Part shown: positions 9,901 through 16,941 of the stretch, one piece after another | How the letters are laid out: every line of letters starts with the position of its first letter | Numbering within the stretch: the first letter of the stretch is position 1 | Assembly (NCBI GenBank): GCA_030528325.1 | Contig: JAUMZD010000028.1 | Span: forward strand, 1 to 42,296 | Reading direction: 5' to 3' | Length of the DNA: 42,296 bases | Source of the DNA: Lautropia sp. | GTDB taxonomy: Bacteria; Pseudomonadota; Gammaproteobacteria; Burkholderiales; Burkholderiaceae_E | Notes under the pieces: generated by a model | Seen by the model: only the letters and a program-made list of their open reading frames with translations | The model's database searches: none | What the model was told of the DNA's origin: nothing | Made by a program: the position numbers and the translations under genes

Positions 9901-10110
9901 GCCCCGATCGCAGCACTACAGGGTCATGTCACCTCCAGCTACATGAGCCCGATCCTGAAACGTTCGATCGCGCTGGCCGTCGTCATCGACGGACACAACC
10001 GGATGGATCAGGAGATCACCGTCGCCCTGGGCAATGGCCAGTTCGCCCAGGCCCGCATCACCAGCACCGTGTTCTATGACCCCAAAGGGGAGAGACAGAA
10101 TGTCGAATAA
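6952..10110 (+). CDS. soxA: Sarcosine oxidase alpha subunit
   Basis: This is the large subunit (1052 residues) of sarcosine oxidase, binding NAD+ and tetrahydrofolate. The N-terminal Fer2_4-like fold (about 18-110, without cluster cysteines) is followed by a Rossmann FAD/NAD domain starting with VLVVGAGPAGLAAAV near 171, and a GcvT-like aminomethyltransferase domain (about 640-1045) that captures the methyl-derived carbon on THF. The family is usually about 965-1005 residues; the excess is an Ala/Gly/Ser/Pro-rich insert at about 500-542, between the redox half and the folate half. It overlaps soxD by 4 bases and soxG by 11, so the operon is tightly coupled. A long open frame on the opposite strand (7579-9663) is a codon-bias shadow. 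Confidence 0.96.
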   Translation: MSTSQSSRLPQGGRVQRNKPLRFRFNGKEYQGYEGDTLASALLANGVHFVARSFKYHRPRGILTAGVEEPNALVQLETGAWTIPNARATEVELYEGLSATSVNARPDIERDRMAFLGNFARFIPAGFYYKTFMWPKSWWGHYEERIRDAAGLGVVPTEKDPDRYEKTFAHCDVLVVGAGPAGLAAAVAAGELGARVILVDNQPEPGGSLLWSRETIDGQPAADWAAQMTRKLAAMPDVQVLNRSTAFGYHDSNLVTVCQKHTDHLPLAARNGAVRERLWKIRARQVVLATGAHERPLVFGNNDLPGVMTASSVSAYIHRFGVLPGRRAVVCTNNDSAYRTALDLREMGAQVTIVDPRPNSDGTLPQTAQAAGISIIRQMMVVEALGKHHVTGVVLRAPGDTSDSRGTQLECDLVAMSGGWNPVLHLFAQSQGKPRWCAERACFVPDVVTQAQASVGAANGDFLLQQALDGGSQAGHAAAIAARQRGLKPGFVAEYPLPAGNGAGAQSHGDKADTAPAIQTSAQAGASAPAEGDGPVPASAPRYQAEACHEAPILPLWQAMRGSAADRGPKQFIDYQNDVAVSDIQLAVREGYRNVEHVKRYTAMGFGTDQGKLGNINGMAVLAETLGQSIEQTGTTTFRPNFTPVTFGAFAGRELGDFFEPVRKTCTYDWHAARKAPFEDVGQWKRAWYYPQGNEDLHAAVARECLAVRNSVGLLDYSTLGKIDVRGPDAVKFLNLMYINAWAKLAPGRCRYGLLLDENGMIMDDGVNIRLADDHFLLTTTSSGAARVFAWMERWLQTEWPDMKVYLTSVTDQYAVATVAGPKARKVLEEVCEGIDFSNEAFPFMSFKEGTIDGVFARVLRVSFSGELSYEVYTPANAGRHVWERLMQAGEKYGITPYGTETMHVLRAEKGYIIVGQDTDGSLTPADVGMGGMAAASKDFLGKRSLMRSHTAGPKRKQLVGLLTTDPNVVLPEGAQLLNEPTEAPIAALQGHVTSSYMSPILKRSIALAVVIDGHNRMDQEITVALGNGQFAQARITSTVFYDPKGERQNVE

Positions 10111-10702
10111 GTACGATACCCCCCTGGTGGCCCTGCAGAATCCGCCGGGCACGCCGATGAAACGGGGCAACCCGGGCGCGGTCGAACTGGAAGAAATCCT
10201 GTTTCCGGCCATCCTCAACCTGCGTGCCAACCCCGAGCAGGAAGGACTGGTGGAAGCAGCCAGCCAGGCACTCCGCCTGAAGCTGCCGCTGGTGCCCAAC
10301 ACCACGGCCGCCAGCGACACGCACATCGCCTATTGGCTCAGCCCCGACGAATGGCTGATCCGCTCGACGGCATCGATGCCCGACGGTGGCGCCCCGTTGC
10401 AGCAGCAGCTGGAAGGCGCACTGGCCGGCCAGTTCTTCGCCACCACCGACCAGTCGAGCGCCTACAGCGTGATGCAGCTGCGCGGCCCGCAGGCCCGCGC
10501 CGTGCTGGCCAAGGGCTGCCCGCTCGACCTGCACCCGAGCGCCATCGGCCCAGGCCGCTGCGCCCAGAGCCACTACTTCCGCGCGAGCGTGCTGCTGCGC
10601 CCGCTCGACGAGGCCAACGACGCCTGGGAAATCATCGTCCGCCGCAGCTTCGCCGATTCCACGGCCCGCGTGCTGCTGGATGCGATGGAGGAATACCTGT
10701 AA
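10100..10702 (+). CDS. soxG: Sarcosine oxidase gamma subunit
   Basis: This is the 200-residue gamma subunit, a structural part of the heterotetramer related to the GcvT/YgfZ fold. The ATG at 10100 is chosen because it follows AAGGGGAG closely and begins MSNKYDTPLVAL. The frame extends 22 codons further up, but only inside soxA. Central LRGPQARAVLAKGCPLDLHP and the following FRASVLLRP segment fit the family. The gene is last in soxBDAG, overlaps the soxA end by 11 bases, and is followed 71 bases later by a good intrinsic terminator. Confidence 0.93.
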   Translation: MSNKYDTPLVALQNPPGTPMKRGNPGAVELEEILFPAILNLRANPEQEGLVEAASQALRLKLPLVPNTTAASDTHIAYWLSPDEWLIRSTASMPDGGAPLQQQLEGALAGQFFATTDQSSAYSVMQLRGPQARAVLAKGCPLDLHPSAIGPGRCAQSHYFRASVLLRPLDEANDAWEIIVRRSFADSTARVLLDAMEEYL

Positions 10703-10773
10703 AACCGGTACTTCGACAAGCAGAGACGGGGCGATAGCACGCCCCGCCAGACGACGACAATCTCCTTCTTCAG

Positions 10774-10797
10774 GCCGGTGCTTGCACCGGCTTTTTT
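10774..10797 (+). terminator. Rho-independent terminator of soxBDAG
   Basis: A GC-rich stem GCCGGTG-cttg-CACCGGC at 10774-10791 is followed at once by six T residues (10792-10797). It ends the sox operon. Confidence 0.88.
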
Positions 10798-10835
10798 GTC
10801 TGAACGCCCGTGCAGATCCCGACACGAATCATTGA

Positions 10836-11003
10836 CGCAACAACCCAGGCGGTCGGTTTCCACACGGTTGCGGCGCGGTAGACATATCATTGCTGGCATC
10901 CAGCCTCATCACTCCGGAAACGAGGCTATGGACGCTGGACAAACGCCTGCAGCGGCTGGCGGAGCGCCTGGGATGCCACTGGCCTGCAGCTCACCTGCCC
11001 TGA
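10836..11003 (+). pseudogene. C-terminal remnant of a VapC-type PIN toxin
   Basis: A frame ending in TGA at 11001-11003 reads GCGAVDISLLASSL, then LWTLDKRLQRLAERLG. This is the usual end of a PIN-domain VapC: the 'G-x-VD-x-x-LLAS' helix with a catalytic Asp, then the 'RLWTxDKRL' strand-loop with the last acidic residue. The frame is closed by a stop at 10833-10835, and no start or N-terminal half precedes it, so only about 50 codons survive. It faces the intact vapBC pair on the opposite strand but belongs to a different VapC subtype, so it is not a copy of that gene. The remnant fills most of the gap between the sox terminator and vapC. Confidence 0.6.
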
Positions 11004-11027
11004 CGATGTCCGCTCCCCGTTCGATCA

Positions 11028-11447
11028 TCACACCCAGTCTTCAAGCGCCAGGGCCGGGACGCGCATGAACTCCCGAACATTGTTCGAGACCAGAATGGCA
11101 CCTGTTGCCAGGGCATGACCCGCTATCGCAGCGTCATTGCTGCCGATGGGGGTTCCCTGCGCTGACAGCAAACGGCGCACCCTGACCGTTTCGTCCACCG
11201 CCGCCCTGTTCCAGGGCAAGACACCATCGAACCGGTCGACCAGACGATCGACCATGACCATCAACCTCGGTGAGGCTTTCGGGCTGCTGGCACCAATCTT
11301 CAGCTCGGCATAAGTGATGGCCGAGATCACGATGCGATGCTGCTTCGAAACCACCTGTTCAAACTTGCGGATGACCGCGTCGGGACGTTCACGAATGATG
11401 AACGAACAGATATTGGTATCGAGCATATAGGTCAGGGCCATGCTCAA
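11028..11447 (-). CDS. vapC: VapC-type PIN domain ribonuclease toxin
   Basis: This is the toxin of a type II toxin-antitoxin pair. VapC proteins cut tRNA or rRNA when freed from VapB. The 139-residue protein is a single PIN domain: LDTNICSF carries Asp10, ISAITYAELKIG carries Glu48 and IGSNDAAIAGHAL carries Asp105, the three metal-binding acids. LVSNNVREFMRV near the end matches FitB-like VapC proteins. Its ATG overlaps the antitoxin stop by ATGA (11444-11447), so the pair is translationally coupled. All key residues are present, so it should be active. The RNA target cannot be read from the sequence. Confidence 0.93.
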   Translation of the reverse strand: MSMALTYMLDTNICSFIIRERPDAVIRKFEQVVSKQHRIVISAITYAELKIGASSPKASPRLMVMVDRLVDRFDGVLPWNRAAVDETVRVRRLLSAQGTPIGSNDAAIAGHALATGAILVSNNVREFMRVPALALEDWV

Positions 11448-11689
11448 TACGCCTCACCCTTGAAACGTCCCTCTTCGATAACATCAGGTCGCTCCTGCAG
11501 GAAACCCTGAGCCGCCGCCGTATCCCAGTCCTCATCAAACAGCGAAACCCACGAAGGCCTGACGGGGCGCAGGATCAACGTGTCCCCCTCCCGCCGAATC
11601 TCCAATTCGGAAACCCCCTGAAACTCCATGTCTTTCGGAATCCTGACAGCCTGATTCCTGTTGTTCATGAAGATGGACACCGTTCGCAT
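11444..11689 (-). CDS. vapB: VapB-type antitoxin
   Basis: This 81-residue antitoxin precedes vapC with a 4-base overlap. The N-terminal half (VSIFMNNRNQAVRIPKDMEF, 3-22) is the AbrB-like swapped-hairpin DNA-binding fold typical of VapB/StbC. The C-terminal half, rich in Trp, Asp and Glu, would wrap the toxin. The ATG at 11689 follows GGAGAG by 5 bases; a GTG two codons earlier is less likely. Autoregulation is expected, and an inverted repeat suited to this lies at 11723-11740. Confidence 0.9.
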   Translation of the reverse strand: MRTVSIFMNNRNQAVRIPKDMEFQGVSELEIRREGDTLILRPVRPSWVSLFDEDWDTAAAQGFLQERPDVIEEGRFKGEAY

Positions 11690-11722
11690 GACCACTCTCC
11701 CTTACAATGGAATGCCATCTTA

Positions 11723-11740
11723 GCATATACAGACATATGC
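11723..11740 (-). promoter_or_regulatory. Candidate vapBC operator
   Basis: The perfect inverted repeat GCATAT-N6-ATATGC lies 34 bases upstream of the vapB start in an AT-rich patch of otherwise GC-rich DNA. VapBC complexes commonly bind such dyads over their own promoter. Binding is inferred. Confidence 0.45.
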
Positions 11741-11764
11741 CGAACAGGAGGGCCAGAAGCAGCT

Positions 11765-11931
11765 TCATGAACGCGGAGAAGCATCCCGGGCACGCCCACG
11801 GGCCGCGGCCAGCAACAGACCGGCCAGAATGAGCAGCACGCCGGCGCCGAACAGGGAGCCCAGCGGATCGCCGAACATGAAGGTTGCCGCCACCATGCCG
11901 AACACCGGTTGCAGATACTGCACGCTGGGCT
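11765..11931 (-). pseudogene. C-terminal remnant of an EamA/DMT transporter
   Basis: On the minus strand a frame reads SVQYLQPVFGMVAATFMFGD, then PLGSLFGAGVLLILAGLLLA, and stops at 11765-11767 after a short basic tail. This is the last two helices of an EamA-family drug/metabolite transporter, including the 'LQPVFG' turn found before the ninth helix. The upstream part is missing: the homology ends near 11931, about 25 bases after the hydantoinase B stop codon in the direction of transcription. About 55 codons remain of a gene normally near 290. It points to a deletion between the hydantoinase operon and the vapBC region. Confidence 0.7.
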
Positions 11932-11955
11932 TTCCTGCCGCCCCAGTTCCCCGGC

Positions 11956-13758
11956 TCAGGAGGCCACCCCCATCGACGCCCGACGCACCGCCGTGGCCTC
12001 GGCATCCACGGTCTCGTTGTCCAGATCCAGCACGACACCGTAGACATCGTGGGCATGGTCGGCGGAGTAGAAGCCGTCCAGCACGTCTTCCAGCACTTTT
12101 CTGGCGGGTCGTTTGAGCGGATCGCCATAACCGCCGCCATTGGGCCCATAGTAAGCCATCGTATCATGGGCCTTCACTGGCCGTCCGGAAAACTTCGAGT
12201 ACATCGCCTCGCCCTGATCCGGTGAGCTGGCGTTGTAGATCAGGCATTTGCCCACGGCCCCATCGGTACCACCAAAGATGCCCCAGGGCGCATCCTTGTG
12301 GCGCTCCGACTCATGGGTGATGAAACCATCGGTCAGCATCCGCTGCGCCTTGATCACGCCCAGACCGCCCCGGAATTCACCAGCGCCCGGCGGCGCATCA
12401 TCCCGCAATTCATAGCGGTCACAGATCATCGGGATGTGCATCGCGAGATCTTCCAGCGGATTGTTTCTGGTATTGGCCATCAGGTTGTCGATGCTGTCCG
12501 GGCCATCGGATCGGGGCCGGCCCCCATAGGCGCCCTCGTTCACCTCCAGGAACACCCAATAGGCACCATTCGGCCTCACCCCTGAATACGCCGCAAACGA
12601 GATCGAGGCAGAGCTGCCGGCGATCACGGTTTCGGGCATGACGGGCGCCAGGGCACGGATGATCAGGTCGATCATCCGGTTGCACTGCGTGAACCGGGCT
12701 TCGGCTGAGGCCGGCGGCCTCGGATTGAAGATGGAGCCCAAAGGGGCGATCACATTGATCGGCCGGAAGGATCCCTCATTCGAGGGAACGCGCGTCTCTG
12801 AGGTATACGCATCCAGCAGCAGCTTGCGAAAAGCCGCATAGGCCGCCACCTTGGTCGAACCCTCGAACGGAACATTGTAGGCGGTCGGCGTCTGATCGGC
12901 CGAGCCTGTCAGATCGACATCCAGCGCATCGCCGCGCACGCGAACCGTCACCTTCACTTTCAGGGGCTGGTCACGGTTTCTACCGTCATCATCCAGCCAG
13001 CCCTCGGCCGTGTACTCGCCATCCGGAATGGCGGCGATCCGCTGGCGCATCATCCGCTCGGCATAATCCATCAGCTGGTTGGCAGCCTGGAACACGGTGC
13101 GCTCGCCGAATTTCCCGATCAGCTCGACGAAACGCCTTGCGCCCAGGCGAGCCGACGCCACCTGTGCCTCGATATCGGCCACCAGCTGCTGTGCTGCACG
13201 GCTATTGTGGCGGATGTAATTCCACATCGCCTGGTTGGGTTTGCCCTTGCGGTAAAGCTTGGTGCCGGCGAACAGCATGCCTTCGGCATAGACATCCGGC
13301 ACATCGATGATCAGCCCCGGCGTGGCCGCACCGATGTCGACATGGTGAGCCGTGTTGCCGGCGAATCCGACAAGCCGTCCCTCATGGAATACCGGCACGA
13401 CGATCGCCAGATCGGGGGTGTGGCTGGAACCATGGTAAGGGTGGTTGTGCACGACCACATCCCCCTCATACCACTCCCCGTCTTCCAGCGTCTCCTGAAT
13501 GCCGCGCAGATAACCGGGGATCGAACCGATGTGCATCGGTGTCGACTCCGACTCGCACAGCGTGTTGAAATCCGCATCGAAAAGCCCTGCACCCAGATCC
13601 TCCGATTCCCGGATGATCGACGAGAAGGACATCCGGTACAGGACATGCGCCATTTCCTCGGCGATGGTTTCGAACGAACCGCGAATCACCTGCAACGTGA
13701 TCGGATCGATCTCGGCACGACGATGCCTGTCCGTGCCAGCTTGTGCCATCATGTTCAT
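11956..13758 (-). CDS. hyuB: N-methylhydantoinase-type B subunit
   Basis: This 600-residue protein is the B subunit of an ATP-dependent hydantoinase/oxoprolinase. Family landmarks include DPITLQVIRGSFETIAEEM at the start, FNTLCESESTPMHIGSIPG, DVVVHNHPYHGSSHTPD and the Gly-rich YYGPNGGGYGDP at the end. The ATG at 13758 follows AGGAGA by 7 bases; a TTG at 13776 is less likely. It lies 14 bases behind hyuA, and the two should form one enzyme. The gene two steps upstream is an N-carbamoylsarcosine amidase, so the substrate is probably N-methylhydantoin, opened with ATP to N-carbamoylsarcosine. Other members act on oxoproline, acetone or acetophenone, so the substrate rests on context. Confidence 0.85.
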   Translation of the reverse strand: MNMMAQAGTDRHRRAEIDPITLQVIRGSFETIAEEMAHVLYRMSFSSIIRESEDLGAGLFDADFNTLCESESTPMHIGSIPGYLRGIQETLEDGEWYEGDVVVHNHPYHGSSHTPDLAIVVPVFHEGRLVGFAGNTAHHVDIGAATPGLIIDVPDVYAEGMLFAGTKLYRKGKPNQAMWNYIRHNSRAAQQLVADIEAQVASARLGARRFVELIGKFGERTVFQAANQLMDYAERMMRQRIAAIPDGEYTAEGWLDDDGRNRDQPLKVKVTVRVRGDALDVDLTGSADQTPTAYNVPFEGSTKVAAYAAFRKLLLDAYTSETRVPSNEGSFRPINVIAPLGSIFNPRPPASAEARFTQCNRMIDLIIRALAPVMPETVIAGSSASISFAAYSGVRPNGAYWVFLEVNEGAYGGRPRSDGPDSIDNLMANTRNNPLEDLAMHIPMICDRYELRDDAPPGAGEFRGGLGVIKAQRMLTDGFITHESERHKDAPWGIFGGTDGAVGKCLIYNASSPDQGEAMYSKFSGRPVKAHDTMAYYGPNGGGYGDPLKRPARKVLEDVLDGFYSADHAHDVYGVVLDLDNETVDAEATAVRRASMGVAS

Positions 13759-13772
13759 CTGCTGTCTCCTGC

Positions 13773-15857
13773 TCAAGCGTCCTCTGCCCGCCGCGAAAGG
13801 CGCATGTTGCCGTAATCCATCACCTCGGCCACATAGCCCGGCGGCACCAGTGTCGTCGAATCGTGCTGCATGATGATCGCCGGCCCCGGCACCACATCAC
13901 CGGCGTACAGACGTGCCTTGTCATATCGCGGCGTCTCCAGCGTCTGACCGTCATCGAAGGTCGTCGGCCGCACGAACATCATCGCCCGATCCAGACCGGA
14001 TCCATCCGTGGCCTTCAGCTTCGGCACCCTCAACCGCTCAACGGCCGCCCGGCCGATCACCCGAAGCGTGATCAGCTCCACCTCGGCATCGCGATAGCTG
14101 TAGCCATAATCCAGCTGATGCTGGTCATGGAAACTGTCCACCACCTCACGCTTGTTCTGCTGCGTCAGTTCGCCCGCCGGCATGGCAGCACGCAGCTCGA
14201 AACCCTGCCCGTGATACCGGCATTCCGCGATCAGCTCGATCTGCTGGGCTTCGGATGGGATGCCATCGTCATCCAGCTCCTCCCTCACACGGGTGCACAG
14301 ACCCCTGGCAATGCGGTTGATGCGCGCAATCTGCTCATCGGTGGCCGCGTTCAGCTCGGTGATGACAGCCTCGGCATGCTCATATTGCAGATCGGTCTTC
14401 AGAAGCCCCACCGCCGCCGTGATGCCCGGTGCAATCGGCACGATCACGTCCCGGGCATGGACAGCCTCGGCCAGCGCCACCCCGTGCAAGGGGCCAGCAC
14501 CACCGAATGGCATGATCGAATACTCGCGCGGATCGAAGCCCCTGGCCACCGAATTGGAACGGATCGCCAGCGCCATGTTCGAGTTGATGATCTTCAGAAT
14601 GCCCAACGCCGCCTCGGTCACGCTCATCCCCAGCGGCCGGGCAATCTTCTCCTCGATCGCCTGATGAGACAGCGACGGGTCGAGCGTCAGGTCGCCACCC
14701 AGCACGTGATCAGGATCGAGGCGCCCCAGCACGATCTGTGCATCGGTCACGGTCGGTTCGGTGCCTCCTCGCCCATAACAGGCCGGGCCCGGCTCCGATC
14801 CGGCAGAGCGTGGCCCGACGTTGAACGCGCCGGCTTCGTCGAGGTAGGCGATCGACCCACCACCGGCACCGATCGTCACCAGATCGATCATCGGCGTCAG
14901 CACCGGATAGCCCGACACATAGGTGTCACGCGGGTTTCTGATCCTGAGACGCCCATCCGGCACCGTGCTGATGTCGGCCGACGTCCCGCCGATATCCACC
15001 GTGATGACGTTGTGAACACCCGCGAGCGCCGCCTCGGCCGCCCCGCCGATGACGCCTCCGGCCGGGCCCGACAGCAGGATGCGGATGGGACGGGCGGCAC
15101 AGGCCTCGACGGTCGACACGCCCCCGTTGGACTGCATGATCCTCAGTTTGGAATCCAGACCGGCCTCGCTCAGTCTGGACGACAGATCCCGCAGATAGAA
15201 CGCCGTCCGCGGCCCGACATAGCTGTTCATCGCTGCCGTCGAGAATCGCTCGTACTCACGCATGACGTTCGCCACCTCACTGGATAGCGTCACGTAGGCA
15301 TCGGGCATTTCCTCCAGCACGATCGCCTTGGCCCGCTGTTCATGGGCATCATTCAGAAACGAAAACATGAAGCCGATCACCACCGACCGGATCCCACGCC
15401 GTTTGAAGAGGCGGATCGCTTCGCGAACCTCGTCCTCGTCAAGCGGCATCTCCACCTCCCCTGTCGGCGGCAGGATGCGCTCGGTCACGGCAATCCGGTT
15501 GCGCCGCTTGACCAATGGCTGACTCTGCCAAGGCACCATGAAATGCAGCGAAAAGTTGTAGGGCCGCTTGTGCCGGCCGATATGCAGGATGTCGCGAAAG
15601 CCGCGCGTGGTGAGCATGCCGGTTTCGGCCCCGTTGTGCTCGATCGTGATGTTGGTGGCGGTCGTCGTGCCGTGCACGATCAGATCGACATCCGACAGCG
15701 GGATTCTGGCCTGCTCACAGATGCTCCTGACACCTTCCAGCACGCCGATCGACTGGTTTTTCAGCGTGGTGGGCAGTTTGTGATAGAAAACGCCCTTCGT
15801 GCATTCCAGCACCAGGTCGGTATTCGTGCCCCCCACGTCCACTCCGATTCGGGCCAT
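13773..15857 (-). CDS. hyuA: N-methylhydantoinase-type A subunit (ATP-binding)
   Basis: This 694-residue protein is the A subunit of the HyuA/oxoprolinase family, with an actin-like ATPase fold. It opens with RIGVDVGGTNTDLVL (phosphate-binding loop); DLIVHGTTTATN, ARPIRILLSGPAGGV and NVITVDIGGTSADIS (second loop) follow, and PFGGAGPLHG lies in the C-terminal half. The length matches the family. The ATG at 15857 follows AGGAGG. It is transcribed after the N-carbamoylsarcosine amidase gene (158-base gap) and before hyuB. The enzyme would activate and open the N-methylhydantoin ring at the cost of ATP. The creatinine deaminase that would supply that substrate is not in this window. Confidence 0.87.
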   Translation of the reverse strand: MARIGVDVGGTNTDLVLECTKGVFYHKLPTTLKNQSIGVLEGVRSICEQARIPLSDVDLIVHGTTTATNITIEHNGAETGMLTTRGFRDILHIGRHKRPYNFSLHFMVPWQSQPLVKRRNRIAVTERILPPTGEVEMPLDEDEVREAIRLFKRRGIRSVVIGFMFSFLNDAHEQRAKAIVLEEMPDAYVTLSSEVANVMREYERFSTAAMNSYVGPRTAFYLRDLSSRLSEAGLDSKLRIMQSNGGVSTVEACAARPIRILLSGPAGGVIGGAAEAALAGVHNVITVDIGGTSADISTVPDGRLRIRNPRDTYVSGYPVLTPMIDLVTIGAGGGSIAYLDEAGAFNVGPRSAGSEPGPACYGRGGTEPTVTDAQIVLGRLDPDHVLGGDLTLDPSLSHQAIEEKIARPLGMSVTEAALGILKIINSNMALAIRSNSVARGFDPREYSIMPFGGAGPLHGVALAEAVHARDVIVPIAPGITAAVGLLKTDLQYEHAEAVITELNAATDEQIARINRIARGLCTRVREELDDDGIPSEAQQIELIAECRYHGQGFELRAAMPAGELTQQNKREVVDSFHDQHQLDYGYSYRDAEVELITLRVIGRAAVERLRVPKLKATDGSGLDRAMMFVRPTTFDDGQTLETPRYDKARLYAGDVVPGPAIIMQHDSTTLVPPGYVAEVMDYGNMRLSRRAEDA

Positions 15858-16015
15858 GGTTCTCCTCCTTTCGCCTGTTCAGGCCTCCTTTCCTGCCCCG
15901 TCCATCGGCCCCGGGCCTGTGGTGTCAGGCCGGCGGAACGGAGGGCGCACGATCTCTCCCGATCATTCGCCCCCAAACCGGAACGGGCAGGCATGCGTCT
16001 GTTGATTAGGTCGGT

Positions 16016-16720
16016 TCAGCGCCTGACCGATTCCAGATACTTGACGCATTCGTCCACACTGTGAACATCCGCGAACTTGGCATCGATGTCATAGAGGTTC
16101 CAGGCAACCGCCCCGGGCACACGATCCCCGATGCACTCCCTCACCGCGATCGTGCGGAATCCATCCGCGATCCCGTCGCAGATCGTGGTCCGCACGCAGG
16201 CCGTGGCCGTCACCCCGGTCACCAGAATAGTGTCCACGCCGGCGGCGCGCAGCAATCCCCCCAGGCCGGTGCCATGGAACGAACTCGCCCGTTTCTTCAA
16301 CAGGGTATATTCGCCTTCGACCGGTGCGATGCGTGAGTCGATGGCCCAGAGTTCCTTGTCCTTCAGGTTGACCACATCGACCGGAATCTTGCAGTGCCAC
16401 AAGCCCATGTCGGTGAAGGGTGCATGGCGGTCGGTGATTTCATAAGCCGTCGTCACATGCACGACCGGATGCCCGTTTTCCCGGCAGGCCTTCAGCAGGC
16501 GCTGCATGCCCGGAATGATCTCGTTGTCCATGGCCTCCTGGTCGCAGGTGAACGGGTTGCCCGGCCGCGTCCAGGCGTTGGCCAGATCGACGCTGACCAG
16601 CGCGGGCCGCTTGCCGAAGCCGATCCGTCGCTGAAAGCCTCGCTCCTGATACAGCTTCGTCGAGGCATCGAATGCCTGCTGCAGCATCCGGTCAAGTTCC
16701 CTGGTGTCCATGGTGCTCAT
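16016..16720 (-). CDS. N-carbamoylsarcosine amidase (isochorismatase fold)
   Basis: This 234-residue cysteine hydrolase releases sarcosine, ammonia and CO2 from N-carbamoylsarcosine. The triad fits Asp45 (SVDLANAW), Lys142 (LLKKRASSF) and Cys175 (TGVTATACVR). Beyond the fold, several stretches agree with the Arthrobacter enzyme as I recall it: ERGFQRRIGFGKRPA, DMGLWHCKIP and GDRVPGAVAWNLYDIDAKF. This favours this activity over other isochorismatase-like amidases. The ATG at 16720 follows AGGAGG; the frame runs further up without a ribosome site. It heads the operon to hyuA and hyuB and is divergent from a LysR regulator. The three genes together make the N-methylhydantoin to sarcosine route. 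Confidence 0.88.
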   Translation of the reverse strand: MSTMDTRELDRMLQQAFDASTKLYQERGFQRRIGFGKRPALVSVDLANAWTRPGNPFTCDQEAMDNEIIPGMQRLLKACRENGHPVVHVTTAYEITDRHAPFTDMGLWHCKIPVDVVNLKDKELWAIDSRIAPVEGEYTLLKKRASSFHGTGLGGLLRAAGVDTILVTGVTATACVRTTICDGIADGFRTIAVRECIGDRVPGAVAWNLYDIDAKFADVHSVDECVKYLESVRR

Positions 16721-16941
16721 CGGTTTTCCTCCTGGCATCGCTCGTCTATCTGGTGGATGTTCATGGGCGAAAGCCGTCATCTCTTTCGCCTGCCTGACAG
16801 GATGCCCGGAGGGGAAAAAACCGGGAATTGACCATTCGGCCATTATCATTGCGTGAGATGCATCAATAAAGACCCATCGGCAGGATGAACAGCAGTGGGG
16901 GAAGGCCAACGGTCAGCGGCACGCCCCCGGAGGAGACAGGC
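16721..16941. promoter_or_regulatory. Divergent promoter region of amidase operon and LysR gene
   Basis: This 221-base gap separates divergent genes and should hold both promoters. An 8-bp inverted repeat GGCGAAAG-N9-CTTTCGCC is at 16766-16790, and the small hairpin CCCGG/CCGGG is near 16805-16825. The AT-rich stretch around 16826-16870 (TTGACC, TATCAT, ATGCAT) is the most promoter-like part. LysR proteins typically bind such divergent gaps. No exact -35/-10 pair is claimed. Confidence 0.5.

Noticed and set aside
13743..15287. 514-codon open frame antisense to hyuA
   Set aside because: The HyuA motifs on the minus strand are unambiguous. The antisense frame is rich in His, Arg and Gln and matches no family.
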